From contig NZ_CP029822.1 of assembly GCF_003991975.1 (NCBI RefSeq), positions 930,001 through 994,000 of the forward strand: a stretch of DNA of 64,000 nt, written 5' to 3'. The position numbers and the translations under genes are program-made. Origin of the DNA: Entomomonas moraniae. GTDB lineage: Bacteria > Pseudomonadota > Gammaproteobacteria > Pseudomonadales > Pseudomonadaceae. The notes beneath the pieces were generated by a model. That model was not told the origin of the DNA. It did no database searches and worked only from the letters and a program-made list of their open reading frames with translations. Every line of letters starts with the position of its first letter. Positions within the stretch are counted from its first letter, which is position 1. Below, in pieces: positions 7,889 through 18,290 of this stretch.

Positions 7889-10381
7889 ATGGCCAATTGG
7901 CATGATATTGATCCAGAGGCAAAATTAGAAGCCTCTAAATATGAAAGACCTATTCCTAGCCGGGTTTTGATTTTAAAACATCTGGAAGACCGCGGGGCGC
8001 CTGCAACTAAAGAACAGTTAATAGCAGAGTTTGAAATTCATGAAGAAGAACAACAAGAAGCTATTAAAAGACGTTTGAGAGCTATGGAACGTGATGGACA
8101 AGTCATTTATACTCGGCGGGGCGCTTATGCTCCTGTCAATAAATTAGATTTAATTGGTGGTAAAGTGATTGGTCATCGCGATGGCTTTGGCTTTTTAGCA
8201 CCTGATGATGGTGGAGATGATCTTTTTTTAAGCCCCGCACAAATGCGTTTAGTCTTTGATGGTGACAGGGCGTTAGCACGTGTTACAGGCTATGACCGTA
8301 AAGGAAGAAGAGAAGGGGCGATTGTCGAAGTGACTGATCGTGCACATACGACACTTGTTGGGCGCTATTACAATGAAGCCGGACTTGGTCATGTTATTGC
8401 TGATAATCCTAAAATTCCCCAAGAAATATTAATTCCACCTTCAAAGCAAGGGAAGGCTAAACACGGCCAGTTTGTTGAAGTTACTATTGAGCAATGGCCC
8501 ACTGTCTTTCGTCAAGCACAAGGTGCTATCACAGATATTATTGGTAACTATATGGCTCCGGGAATGGAGATCCAAATAGCATTACGTAGCTATGAAATCC
8601 CTTATGAATGGCCAAAAGTAATAGAGAAAGAGACAGCAAGAATCAAACCCGACGTTTCTGAAAAGGATAAAAGAAAACGAGTAGACTTGAGAGAGCTACC
8701 TTTCGTTACTATCGATGGGGAGGATGCTCGTGACTTTGATGATGCTGTATATGCAGAAACAACTAAAACTGGTTGGAAACTTTATGTAGCTATTGCAGAT
8801 GTTTCTCATTATGTACAGCTTGGTTCAGCTCTTGATGAAGAAGCTGAGAAACGGGGAACCTCTGTTTACTTCCCAGCTCAAGTGATTCCAATGCTTCCTG
8901 AGGTTTTATCAAATGGCCTATGCTCCCTAAACCCCTTAGTCGATAGACTTGCTATGGTCTGTGAAATGGAAGTTAATAAAAAAGGGGAGATGTTAGATTA
9001 TACTTTTTACGAAGCTGTTATCAACTCGCATGCACGTCTAACCTATAATAAAGTAAGTAAACTTTTAGAAAGCCCTAACTGCATAGATGCTAAACAGATG
9101 AGAAAGGAGACGCCGCATATTATATCTCCTTTGAAACATCTGTATGCATTATATAAAGTGCTTTTGACAGCGCGCTTTAAACGACATGCTATTGAGTTTG
9201 AGACACAAGAAACACGTATTGTTTTTGGTTCAGATCGCAAAATAAAGGAAATTGTCCCTACCGTTCGTAATGAGGCACACCGACTTATCGAGGAATGCAT
9301 GCTTTGTGCTAACGTTGCAGCGGCATCTTTTTTAAAAGATAATAATATTGAAGGGCTATTCCGTGTACACGATGGCCCCTCAGAAGAGAAACAACAAAAA
9401 TTACAGGCTTTCTTAAATAGTTTAGGATTGCAACTTCACAAGGGTATTGACGAAGCAACCCCTGAAGATTATGCGAATTTATTAGAAAAAATTAAAGACC
9501 GACCTGATTTTAGTTTAATTCAAACTGTTATGTTACGCTCTATGGGGCAAGCACATTATACTCCAGATAACGAAGGGCACTTTGGGCTTAATTATGAAGC
9601 TTACACCCATTTCACATCACCTATTCGTCGTTATCCTGATTTATTAGTGCACCGAGCAATACGCAGTATTATTCGCTCCAAAAAACAAGCAACCCACATA
9701 CGTAGAGAAGGGGCTTCTAGTTTACTGAAATCACGTATCTATCCTTATGATGTAGCTCAGTTAGAAAAACTAGGTGAGTACTGCTCTATGTGCGAGCGTC
9801 GTGCCGATGAAGCAACAAGAGACGTAGTTAACTGGTTGAAATGTGAATATATGCAAGAAAAAGTGGGTGATAGTTTCTCTGGTATCATCACTGCGGTTAC
9901 AGGTTTTGGTCTATTTGTTGAGCTCTCAGATATTTTTGTGGAAGGACTTGTACATATTACTGCGTTGCCAGGAGATTATTATACTTTTGATGCGACCTAT
10001 CATCAGCTACGAGGAGAGCGTAGTGGCCGTATTTTTAGATTAGGTGACACTATTGAAGTAATTGTTACTCGTGTAGATATGGACGATCGAAAAATTGACT
10101 TTGATCTTGCTGAAAATGCACAAAACGTCAAAAAATCTAAACCAAAAGCAACTATTGCAAAAAAAGAAGTTAAATCAAGAGATTTTAAATCTAAAAATGT
10201 AGCACATAAAAAGGCTAATACAAAAAAACGCATTAAAAAACAAAAAAAATCAACTCCAGATAGTAAAGAATTAAAGATACCTCAAGTGGCATCAGCAGCT
10301 ACGTCTACTTCTGAAAAGCCTAAAAGTACTCGTCAAAAAAGTAAATCTGTTAAAAGAAAACCTAGAGTGAAAAAAGTATGA
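7889..10381 (+). CDS. rnr: ribonuclease R (3'-5' exoribonuclease)
   Basis: The 830-residue protein shows the RNase R domain order: an N-terminal winged helix (about residues 22-85), cold-shock OB folds with HRDGFGFLAPDDGGDDLFLS, the RNB catalytic domain with DGEDARDFDDAV at about 275-287 supplying metal-binding aspartates, and an S1 domain at about 640-720 (GDSFSGIITAVTGFGLFVEL). A very lysine-rich tail runs from about residue 735. RNase R degrades structured RNA, including rRNA and tmRNA-tagged messages. The start matches the Pseudomonas N-terminus in pattern. The stop overlaps the rlmB start by four bases, so the two genes are translationally coupled. Confidence 0.97.
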   Translation: MANWHDIDPEAKLEASKYERPIPSRVLILKHLEDRGAPATKEQLIAEFEIHEEEQQEAIKRRLRAMERDGQVIYTRRGAYAPVNKLDLIGGKVIGHRDGFGFLAPDDGGDDLFLSPAQMRLVFDGDRALARVTGYDRKGRREGAIVEVTDRAHTTLVGRYYNEAGLGHVIADNPKIPQEILIPPSKQGKAKHGQFVEVTIEQWPTVFRQAQGAITDIIGNYMAPGMEIQIALRSYEIPYEWPKVIEKETARIKPDVSEKDKRKRVDLRELPFVTIDGEDARDFDDAVYAETTKTGWKLYVAIADVSHYVQLGSALDEEAEKRGTSVYFPAQVIPMLPEVLSNGLCSLNPLVDRLAMVCEMEVNKKGEMLDYTFYEAVINSHARLTYNKVSKLLESPNCIDAKQMRKETPHIISPLKHLYALYKVLLTARFKRHAIEFETQETRIVFGSDRKIKEIVPTVRNEAHRLIEECMLCANVAAASFLKDNNIEGLFRVHDGPSEEKQQKLQAFLNSLGLQLHKGIDEATPEDYANLLEKIKDRPDFSLIQTVMLRSMGQAHYTPDNEGHFGLNYEAYTHFTSPIRRYPDLLVHRAIRSIIRSKKQATHIRREGASSLLKSRIYPYDVAQLEKLGEYCSMCERRADEATRDVVNWLKCEYMQEKVGDSFSGIITAVTGFGLFVELSDIFVEGLVHITALPGDYYTFDATYHQLRGERSGRIFRLGDTIEVIVTRVDMDDRKIDFDLAENAQNVKKSKPKATIAKKEVKSRDFKSKNVAHKKANTKKRIKKQKKSTPDSKELKIPQVASAATSTSEKPKSTRQKSKSVKRKPRVKKV

Positions 10382-11130
10382 GCCAAGTCTGGGAAAAAAT
10401 TTATGGGATTCATGCTGTAGAAGCATTGCTAACTCATCATCCTAAACGAGTTAAACAACTCTTTATTCTCGAAGGGCGTCATGATGTTAAAATACAATCC
10501 ATTGTTATGCTCGCTAATAATAATCGAATCAAAACTAAAATGTGTAGTCGTGATGAGCTGAATGAACTAACCTCTGAAGAAGCAGTTCATCAAGGTATTA
10601 TTGCAGAAGTATCACCTAGCCAAGTTTGGACCGAAGCAATGTTGCTCGAATTATTAGAGCAACACTCTGGCACGCCTTTACTTTTAGTATTGGATGGAGT
10701 AACAGACCCTCATAACCTAGGCGCTTGCCTACGAACTGCGGATGCGGCAGGTGTACACGCTGTCATTATTCCTAAAGATAAGTCAGCAACACTCAATGCC
10801 ACCGTAAGAAAAGTTGCTTGTGGTGCTGCGGAAGTGATTCCTCTTGTAGCCGTGACTAACTTAGCACGAACATTAGAAAAATTAAAAAATCTTGGTTTAT
10901 GGCTAGTTGGAACAGCAGGAGAAGTTGAAACAACTATTTACCAACAAGACTTAACCATCCCCACCGTTTTAATTATGGGCGCTGAAGGGAAGGGAATGCG
11001 TAGACTAACCCGTGATTACTGTGACTACTTAGTAAAACTTCCTATGTTAGGCAGTGTAACAAGCCTTAATGTTTCTGTTGCAACAGGTGTTTGTTTATTT
11101 GAAGCATTAAGACAGCGCCAATATAAATAG
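10378..11130 (+). CDS. rlmB: 23S rRNA (guanosine-2'-O-)-methyltransferase RlmB
   Basis: The 250-residue SPOUT-class enzyme has an N-terminal substrate-binding domain (KIYGIHAVEALLTHHPKRV). The three SpoU motifs are all present: motif 1 around DPHNLGACLRTADAAGV, motif 2 LIMGAEGKGMRRL, and motif 3 LPMLGSVTSLNVSVATGVCLFE. It should methylate the Gm2251-equivalent position in the 23S rRNA peptidyl-transferase loop using SAM. It overlaps rnr by ATGA. The rnr-rlmB pair is conserved in gammaproteobacteria. Confidence 0.96.
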   Translation: MSQVWEKIYGIHAVEALLTHHPKRVKQLFILEGRHDVKIQSIVMLANNNRIKTKMCSRDELNELTSEEAVHQGIIAEVSPSQVWTEAMLLELLEQHSGTPLLLVLDGVTDPHNLGACLRTADAAGVHAVIIPKDKSATLNATVRKVACGAAEVIPLVAVTNLARTLEKLKNLGLWLVGTAGEVETTIYQQDLTIPTVLIMGAEGKGMRRLTRDYCDYLVKLPMLGSVTSLNVSVATGVCLFEALRQRQYK

Positions 11131-11240
11131 AACTTTCAGGATTATTCTTAATCTAATCATACTATCTAAGTTTTTAAAGCGAATACTTATTTGGAAAATA
11201 AAAAGTTTAATTCACTTATATTAAGTTTAAGGAAATTAAA

Positions 11241-11477
11241 ATGGACAAAGTAAAAAAATTTCCAATACATCCAAAGCATCCGGAACGTATTTGCTGGGGG
11301 TGTGATAAATACTGCTCAGTGAATGATCTTGGTTGTGGTAATGGCGCAGAAAGAACCCAACATCCTAGTGAACTATTTGGAGATGATTGGCTAGAATGGG
11401 AAAACGGCTTAGACTCAAGTCGTTTTTCAGAAGAATTAGAAGAAAGTAAAAAGTTAAAAGATTATAAAGTGAAATGA
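11241..11477 (+). CDS. DUF3079 family small Cys-containing protein
   Basis: The 78-residue protein begins with the family hallmark FPIHPKHPERICWGCDKYC and continues with CGNGAERTQHPSELFGDDW. The four cysteines (CWGC, C, C) suggest a metal-binding or redox-sensitive fold. It is preceded by an AAGGAA ribosome-binding site. DUF3079 proteins are widespread small proteins in Pseudomonas-like bacteria with no established function. It lies alone, 110 nt after rlmB, and may have its own promoter in the AT-rich gap. Confidence 0.85.
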   Translation: MDKVKKFPIHPKHPERICWGCDKYCSVNDLGCGNGAERTQHPSELFGDDWLEWENGLDSSRFSEELEESKKLKDYKVK

Positions 11478-12442
11478 TAATTAACGTAATAGCTATATAT
11501 TTTATTTACCTTCTACGGAACTCAATGTGGTTCACGTCTATTTTTATTTAAATATTATATACTTATAGTCCATGAAGTTAATTTTAGTTCATGAGGCGTC
11601 AATTTCTGCTTGTTTTAAAGGCAAAATGGACATCTAAAGTTCGCGAATTTAAATTTTTATTAATTGATAATAATGTGATGTAATTCACAATATTTAATGT
11701 GTGGGTATCTACTCCCTTTTAATTGGGGTATTTCAATTAAAAAGGAGGCTGAACTAGAGCTGAAACTACGAACCATCACAAGGTTTAAAAATATAAAATA
11801 GTTCAGGATGAAAAAACAATACATACCTCAAACGAACTGCCTCTCTCGAGTCCTCTGAAAGAGTTGCAGTCAATTGATTGCTTTCAACTTCCATGTTCTC
11901 TGGTCAATATCAAGAATATCTATCACTGGGCCTGTAACTTCTGCATACCGTAGAAAAAGAGTATATCATGGCCACCATGAAAGCATTGGAGCTTGTCTCT
12001 CCGTTGTTTATTTATCAAGGTTCACGTAGACATCCAGAAATTCTAACCAACTGAGGAAATTAATGAGGAAGAAAAAAATCAACGTAAGGGGTCAGTTTCT
12101 CCGCGGTGTTACTTGCTTGAATGCAGGACTATCTAATGCCTTCAGAATGCCCTCAATGACGTAGACCGGACGAAACGTCCAATCTGTGCCAATAGCAGTC
12201 ATTAATATTTTTCTAATCTTTATTTAGTAATACTGTGATATGCTGATGCTATAAGACTAAAGATACTTTGAATACCCTTATCACTAAAGTGAGGATAGAG
12301 CATCATAAGGAATTTAGCTAAACCAATCACTCTTATTTTTTCCTGATGGTGTAAACATCATATTTCTTATTGATGGTAAGGCATTAATTTTATTTTCTTG
12401 TGCATGCTCATTATAGTAACTAGCCAAATTAACGACTATTTC
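11478..12442. other. 965-bp region with no recognisable gene
   Basis: No convincing coding frame runs through this stretch on either strand. An imperfect 11-bp inverted repeat (11715-11725 with 11734-11745) could be a terminator or a relic. A short minus-strand frame from about 12202 to 12092 (about 36 codons, beginning MTAIGTDWTFRPVYVIEG) and a plus-strand frame at 11968-12054 both look protein-like. I cannot assign either to a family. The region has slightly higher GC patches than its surroundings and most likely holds a decayed gene or genes. Confidence 0.5.
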
Positions 12443-12988
12443 CTATAAGGCTTTGTTAGCCATCCACTCTTTTTTTAAGATTGCATATTGCATGGTGTTT
12501 TCATATTTAGGTGTGCCATCTGGGTGGTTAGTGAATGAAATAAACTCAATGAAAAGCCCTTCTTTTCGAAGTCCTAAACGGTTACATAATTTTTGGGAGG
12601 AGTAGTTATCTTCTTCAACATAAGCAAATATCCGTCGAGCATCAGATTGTTCAAATAGATGATCTAAAAAAGCATAAGCGCTTTCCATCGCATAACCTTT
12701 GCCATGGAATTTCGTATTGAAATTCCATCCTACTGAATAAGTATCTGGTTCTTCTTTTATAAAGAATATTTCACCAATGAGTTGATCTGAGTCTTTTAAA
12801 CAAACTGCAATATAATCATTTTCTTTTTGTCTTTTATGTATGAGAGAAAGTGCATCACCGAGCGTTGAGATTTTTTCTGATAGAAAGCAGTTTGTTATTG
12901 GTTTTGTTAAATATGACAGCAAATCAGATGCATCTTTTTTCTCAAATGCTCTTAAAATTAAGCGTGATGTTTCTATTTTTTCTTTCAT
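12443..12988 (-). CDS. GNAT family N-acetyltransferase (RimJ/RimL-like)
   Basis: The 181-residue protein opens with the family motif ETSRLILRAFEKKDASDLLSYL. It carries the acetyl-CoA-binding region FHGKGYAMESAYAFLDHLFEQ, with the Q/R-x-x-G-x-A pattern relaxed to H-G-K-G-Y-A, and the typical second half RRIFAYVEEDNYSSQKLCNRLGLRKEGLF. The fold is clear but the acceptor is not. Members acetylate ribosomal-protein N-termini, small amines or antibiotics. It lies alone downstream of the gene-poor stretch and shows no operon link to the RND genes beyond it. Confidence 0.85.
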   Translation of the reverse strand: MKEKIETSRLILRAFEKKDASDLLSYLTKPITNCFLSEKISTLGDALSLIHKRQKENDYIAVCLKDSDQLIGEIFFIKEEPDTYSVGWNFNTKFHGKGYAMESAYAFLDHLFEQSDARRIFAYVEEDNYSSQKLCNRLGLRKEGLFIEFISFTNHPDGTPKYENTMQYAILKKEWMANKAL

Positions 12989-13157
12989 ATTAAAGGACTC
13001 TTTTCTATTTTACTTATGGGAATTAATGAAAATATTTTTATTTAAATATATTCTATTTAAGTAAAATATCATCATTAAAATTTAGTTTTGCATAAATAGC
13101 GTGATTATGGATTAAAACTATGATTCAACGCCATTCATGCTTTTTAAAAAAAGGACG

Positions 13158-16100
13158 TTACTTTCTAAAACGTGCCTGTAACCTCATTACGAATACGAAA
13201 AATACAGGCACAAAGAAAATTGCTAATAGGGTGCCACTAATCATTCCACCTAATACACCAGTTCCTATTGCATGTTGTGTCTCAGCGCTTGCACCCGATG
13301 CGATAACAAGTGGCATTACGCCTAAACCAAAAGCCAGTGAAGTCATTAAGATCGGACGTAATCTTAGTTTTGCAGCCTGTACTACAGACTCAATTACTCC
13401 TTTATCTTGCTCTTGCAATTGTTTTGCAAATTCAACAATTAAGATAGCATTCTTAGCTGATAACCCAATCACTGTAATCATCCCTACTTTAAAGAATACA
13501 TCATTAGGCAAGCCACGAAGCATAATGGCTATTACAGCACCAAATAACCCCAATGGGACTACCAGCATGACTGACAAAGGAATAGACCAACTTTCATAGA
13601 GTGCTGCCAGCACTAGGAACACAACGAGCATGGATAATACAAGTAAAAGAGGAGCTTGTGATGCAGACATACGCTCTTGTAATGATTCTCCTGTCCAAGC
13701 TACAGTAAACCCTTTTGGTAGTTGTTTAACTAAGTGTTCCATTTCTGCCATAGCTTTTCCGCTAGAATGTCCCGATGCCGCATTACCTGAAATATTTAAA
13801 GCTGGAAAGCCTTGGTATCGTATCAACTGTCGTGGTGTTGTCTCCCACTCTACTGTTACTACTTCCGATAATGGCACCATACCACCGCTAATATTACGAA
13901 CATATAGTTTAAGTACATCATTAATTTGCATGCGCGAAGGGGCATCTGCCTGAAGAATTACTTGTTGCATACGACCTGCATTAGGGAAGTCATTAACATA
14001 TGTTGAGCCAATTGCGCTGGAAAGTGTTTCGCTAATACTGGTGAATGATATGCCAAGTGCTTCTGCCTTATGACGATCAATGTCTAGGTGAATACTTGTG
14101 CCTTCTGGCAAGCTATCTAGATAAACATTAGTAACTACTTTACTTTTTTGGGCTAGCCTGATTAATTTATCGCCTGCTGCTTTGAGTTCAGCATATCCCC
14201 TATTAGAGCGATCCAATAAGCGCATTGTAAAACCAGAACTAGTACCTAACTCATCAATAGCAGGAGGCGATAAGTTCATGACAGTACCCTCTGCAATATC
14301 TCCCATAGCTTGATCAGCAAGTATTAATTCTTCTTGTATGGTCGCTCCATTTCGTTTTTCCCAATCTTTAAGCATGGTAAACGCAAGTGCTGAGTTTGAC
14401 CCCGATCCTGAAAAACTAAATCCTATAATTGATAGACTGGTTCCAATAGATGGTCGTGAAGTTACGTGTTTTTCAAACACTTTAACTACATCTAATGTAC
14501 GTTCGATAGTAGCATCTGAGGGTAACTGAATAGATGTTAAAAAATACCCCTGATCTTCTTCTGGCAAGAACGAGGAGGGTAGCCGTAGAAAAGCAAGTAT
14601 TAATGCACTCACAATAAGAATAAATGCTAACATGACTCGTTTGGTGCGAGTTGCTAATTTGTTTACACTAGAACCATAATACAATGTCATCTGATTAAAT
14701 TGACGGTTAAACCACCCAAAGAAACCGCGTTTCTCATGAAAGCTAGGATCTATGGGTTTAAGTAATGTTGCACACAATGCAGGTGTTAATGTTAGTGCAA
14801 GAAAGGCTGAAAAGAGAATAGAGATAACCATAGACAGGGTAAATTGTTTATAAATTACTCCCACCGAACCACTAGCGAAAGCCATTGGAATGAATACGGC
14901 TGTTAGTACTAAGGTTATACCAATAACGGCATTTGTAATTTCTTTCATTGCTTTAATCGTAGCAGCTTTTGGGTCTAGCTTGTCTTTAACCATAATGCGT
15001 TCAACATTTTCTACAACGACAATAGCATCATCCACAATGATACCAATCGCCAGTATCATCCCGAACATGGTTAATACATTAATTGAAAAACCAGCTAAGA
15101 GCATTATTACGAATGTCCCAAGTAAAGCGATTGGAGCAACAATTGCAGGAATTAAGGTATAACGAATATTTTGTAAAAATAGAAACATTACTAAAAATAC
15201 AAGTAACATTGCTTCAAGTAATGTATAAATCACTTTTTCTATCGAAATTTTAACAAAGGGTGCGGTATCAAATGGTATTGAGTAACTCATTCCAGCAGGC
15301 AGTGTTTCACTTAGCTCTGAAATACGTGCTTTGATAGCGCTGGCGGTGTTTACTGCATTGGCTCCTGGAGACAATTGTACCGCCGCCATAGTAGATATTT
15401 TGCCATTTTCACGGTTAGCAAAGCTATAGCTCTGTGCTCCTAGCTCAATCCTTGCGATATCACTTAAAATAACTTTAGAACCATCAGGATTAGCACGTAG
15501 AATGATGCTAGAAAATTCTTCTGGCGTGCTTAATTGGCCTCGTATTGTTAATGGTATTGTTACACGCTGGCTAGGTACTGTAGGGGAAGAGCCTACGCTG
15601 CCCGGAGCAATTTGCACATTTTGTTGGCTAATAGCTGTTGATACATCATTCATTGTTAAGCTGTAAGCAATTAATTTATCAGGATCTATCCATATACGCA
15701 TGGCTTGTTCTGAACCAAATAATTGGACACGGCCAACTCCATCTATACGACGCAATTCTTCTACAAGATTACGCGCCATATAATCGCTTAATGTAATTTC
15801 ATCAAAACGATCATCATCTGATTTCAGTCCTACAATCATCAAAAAACTTGAGGTAGCCGATTCTACTGTAAGTCCATTTTGTCGAACTTCTTGGGGTAAT
15901 CGTGGTTCAATGGTTTTTATCTGATTTTGTACATCAACTTGTGCGAGTTGTGGATTTGTTCCCGGTTTAAATGTGGCAGTGATAGAAGCTGTTCCTGATG
16001 TATCAGCAGAGGATTCAAAATATAATAAATCTTTTACACTGGAAAGCTCGCGTTCAATTAAGCTTAACACTGCATCGTTCATCGTTTGTGGTGTAGCCCC

Positions 16101-16250
16101 AGGAAAGTTCGCATAAATAGTTACCGAAGGGGGGGCGATTGATGGATAACGGGCAACCGGTAGCTGTGGGATAGCAATCAAACCAACTAAAATAATAAAT
16201 AAAGCAATAACCCAAGCAAAAATAGGGCGTTGAATAAAAAACTGAGGCAT
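13158..16250 (-). CDS. RND multidrug efflux permease (HAE1 family, AcrB/MexB-like)
   Basis: The 1030-residue protein begins MPQFFIQRPIFAWVIALFI, as is standard for inner-membrane RND pumps. It has twelve membrane segments in two halves and two large periplasmic loops. The family region GMILAIGIIVDDAIVVVENVER supplies the proton-relay aspartates at TM4, and VGLSAKNAILIVEFAKQL forms TM11. It follows its adaptor gene by 20 nt. Substrate range cannot be read from the sequence, but the HAE1 type points to lipophilic drugs, dyes and detergents. No outer-membrane factor gene follows, so the pump must borrow a TolC/OprM-type channel encoded elsewhere. Confidence 0.93.
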   Translation of the reverse strand: MPQFFIQRPIFAWVIALFIILVGLIAIPQLPVARYPSIAPPSVTIYANFPGATPQTMNDAVLSLIERELSSVKDLLYFESSADTSGTASITATFKPGTNPQLAQVDVQNQIKTIEPRLPQEVRQNGLTVESATSSFLMIVGLKSDDDRFDEITLSDYMARNLVEELRRIDGVGRVQLFGSEQAMRIWIDPDKLIAYSLTMNDVSTAISQQNVQIAPGSVGSSPTVPSQRVTIPLTIRGQLSTPEEFSSIILRANPDGSKVILSDIARIELGAQSYSFANRENGKISTMAAVQLSPGANAVNTASAIKARISELSETLPAGMSYSIPFDTAPFVKISIEKVIYTLLEAMLLVFLVMFLFLQNIRYTLIPAIVAPIALLGTFVIMLLAGFSINVLTMFGMILAIGIIVDDAIVVVENVERIMVKDKLDPKAATIKAMKEITNAVIGITLVLTAVFIPMAFASGSVGVIYKQFTLSMVISILFSAFLALTLTPALCATLLKPIDPSFHEKRGFFGWFNRQFNQMTLYYGSSVNKLATRTKRVMLAFILIVSALILAFLRLPSSFLPEEDQGYFLTSIQLPSDATIERTLDVVKVFEKHVTSRPSIGTSLSIIGFSFSGSGSNSALAFTMLKDWEKRNGATIQEELILADQAMGDIAEGTVMNLSPPAIDELGTSSGFTMRLLDRSNRGYAELKAAGDKLIRLAQKSKVVTNVYLDSLPEGTSIHLDIDRHKAEALGISFTSISETLSSAIGSTYVNDFPNAGRMQQVILQADAPSRMQINDVLKLYVRNISGGMVPLSEVVTVEWETTPRQLIRYQGFPALNISGNAASGHSSGKAMAEMEHLVKQLPKGFTVAWTGESLQERMSASQAPLLLVLSMLVVFLVLAALYESWSIPLSVMLVVPLGLFGAVIAIMLRGLPNDVFFKVGMITVIGLSAKNAILIVEFAKQLQEQDKGVIESVVQAAKLRLRPILMTSLAFGLGVMPLVIASGASAETQHAIGTGVLGGMISGTLLAIFFVPVFFVFVMRLQARFRK

Positions 16251-16270
16251 TATAAATTCTTCCTGTGGCT

Positions 16271-17428
16271 TTAGTTAGAAGAAGTTTGATTAGGAAAGCT
16301 AGGCGTCTTCCAATTTTTTGTAACTACTTTAATATCTTCCGATAGTCGATCTACTCCTTCAATCACAACTTTTTGTCCAGCTCTTAGCCCAGCTTCGATA
16401 CGGTATTGCCTATTGGCTAACTCTCCTAACTTTACAGGTATGAGGTGTGCATGATTATTCGTATCAATAATCCAAATATACGCTGATTTGCTGAGACGGA
16501 TGATAGCTTGTTGAGGCACCATTAGCGCATTATCGTAGTTTTTAAGAGGCACTCGTGCGCGAACGAACATACCTGGTAGAAGTTGGCGCTCAGGATTATC
16601 TACTAATATTCTTAACAGAACATCTCCCGTACCTTTGTCAACATTAACACCTGAAAACAAAGTTTGCCCCTTAACATCATAAGGTGTGCCATTATTGCGT
16701 AATATCACTACAGATACTCTATTATCTGGGTTGTCTTTTTGCGTTACTGCCGTATTGTGTAATATCTCAAGAGAAGATATGGGAAGTCTCACATCCACAT
16801 AGATTTGGTCGATTTGTTGAATATAAGCCATTGGATTAGTATCATTACTGCTTACTAAAGCGCCTTCAGAAATGAAGGCCTGATCAATACGCCCCGAGAT
16901 AGGCGCCTCTACGCTAGCAAATTTTAAATCTAATTGACGACGGTCTAAAGTAGCACGTGCTTGCGCAACATCTGCTAGTGCTTGATCTCGTTGAGAAACA
17001 GCATCGTCATGTTGTTGACGGCTAACAGCACGCACTTTAACTAAAGATTGCATCCTATTGAGTTGTGTTTTAGCGTGTAGTAATGCGGCATTAGCTTTTT
17101 GTAAAGCCGCTGCTGCCGTATCAACTTCAATCTGAAAAGGGGCAGGGTTAATTTGAAATAACGGCTGTCCAGCTAGCACTTCAGTGCCTTCCTCGAATAG
17201 ACGTTTTCTTATAATACCATTAACCTGAGGGCGAATTTCTGCTGTTCTTATCGCCAATACTCGGCTTGGAAAATCCTCTGTTATGCTCAGTTTTATAGGG
17301 GTTGTCGTCATTACTGAAACTATAGGTGCAGGCTCTATACCTTGATCTGGACCTGATTGTTCACAAGCTTGCAGCATTAAGGTGAGTAAGGCACATAAGT
17401 AATAGTAATATTTTGGTTTAACTGGCAT
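16271..17428 (-). CDS. RND efflux periplasmic adaptor (MexA/AcrA-like lipoprotein)
   Basis: I place the start at the ATG at 17428, with AAGAG upstream. An in-frame TTG 27 nt earlier is less likely. The 385-residue product has a lipoprotein signal with a Cys at about residue 22 (LLTLMLQAC). A barrel-sandwich hybrid and coiled-coil hairpin follow (GIIRKRLFEEGTEVLAGQPLFQI, then a helical hairpin rich in Ala and Gln). The adaptor beta-barrel motif is present (VDVRLPISS, QLLPGMFVRARV). It would bridge the RND permease to an outer-membrane channel. It is the first gene of the adaptor-permease operon and diverges from the two-component genes. Confidence 0.92.
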   Translation of the reverse strand: MPVKPKYYYYLCALLTLMLQACEQSGPDQGIEPAPIVSVMTTTPIKLSITEDFPSRVLAIRTAEIRPQVNGIIRKRLFEEGTEVLAGQPLFQINPAPFQIEVDTAAAALQKANAALLHAKTQLNRMQSLVKVRAVSRQQHDDAVSQRDQALADVAQARATLDRRQLDLKFASVEAPISGRIDQAFISEGALVSSNDTNPMAYIQQIDQIYVDVRLPISSLEILHNTAVTQKDNPDNRVSVVILRNNGTPYDVKGQTLFSGVNVDKGTGDVLLRILVDNPERQLLPGMFVRARVPLKNYDNALMVPQQAIIRLSKSAYIWIIDTNNHAHLIPVKLGELANRQYRIEAGLRAGQKVVIEGVDRLSEDIKVVTKNWKTPSFPNQTSSN

Positions 17429-17549
17429 AGTGTTCTCTTGAGTACAAGTTATCAATTACCAGATTAGTATAAACATTGATGTTGTCGTTTTGGTTGAGCT
17501 ACAATGGAGAAATGATGGAGATGAAAAATATATAAAGTGAAGTAAAACA

Positions 17550-18290
17550 ATGTCAGTGATAACACCACAACTAAAGACAACTACAAAAACTCACTCATTA
17601 GTATTAGTTGCTGAAGATGAGCTGGAAATTGCTGAGATTATCATTGCTTATTTAGAACGTGCTGGCTTACGCACTATTCATGCGGCTAATGGCAAACAAG
17701 CATTAGATTTTCACTTGTCACTAAAACCTGATCTCATATTACTTGATATACAAATGCCACAGGTAGATGGGTGGCAAGTTTTATCTGAGATCCGTCATCG
17801 AGGTGATACTCCTGTCATTATGCTAACAGCAATGGATCAAGACATTGATAAGCTTATGGGACTGCGTATTGGCGCAGATGACTATATTGTTAAACCTTTC
17901 AACCCCGCTGAAGTAGTAGCCCGTATACAAGCAGTTTTACGACGCTCTATGGCAAAAAATAATGATTATCAAGCCCAGCATATTTTACGAGCTGCGCCTT
18001 TTGAAATTGATTTAGAAAAGCATGAAGCTATTGTGCAGATCGGTAAACAACATCATGTCTTAGCATTGACACTGACAGAATTTAAGTTATTAGCACGATT
18101 AGTAAGCTCCCCTAAACGTGTTTTTAGTCGAATAGAATTATTGACAGCCTGTTTACCAGAGAGCGAAGCATTAGAACGTACTGTCGATAGTCATATCAGC
18201 AAACTACGTAAAAAGTTAGAAGATTTAGGTGTTAAAGGTATTCCTGTAGGTGTTCGTGGAGTTGGCTATAAACTCTGGGGGGAGGAATGA
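17550..18290 (+). CDS. OmpR-family response regulator (AdeR/BaeR-like)
   Basis: The 246-residue protein has a receiver domain with the acidic pair E22-D23, phospho-acceptor D66 in LLDIQMP, the conserved Thr in VIMLTAMD and the Lys in DDYIVKPF. A winged-helix effector domain follows (LTLTEFKLLARLVSSPKRVFSR, ERTVDSHISKLRKKLEDLG, VRGVGYKL). It overlaps the downstream histidine kinase gene by four bases. Divergent placement from an adaptor-permease RND operon is the arrangement of AdeRS-AdeAB, so it probably controls the neighbouring pump. The inducing signal is unknown. Confidence 0.93.
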   Translation: MSVITPQLKTTTKTHSLVLVAEDELEIAEIIIAYLERAGLRTIHAANGKQALDFHLSLKPDLILLDIQMPQVDGWQVLSEIRHRGDTPVIMLTAMDQDIDKLMGLRIGADDYIVKPFNPAEVVARIQAVLRRSMAKNNDYQAQHILRAAPFEIDLEKHEAIVQIGKQHHVLALTLTEFKLLARLVSSPKRVFSRIELLTACLPESEALERTVDSHISKLRKKLEDLGVKGIPVGVRGVGYKLWGEE

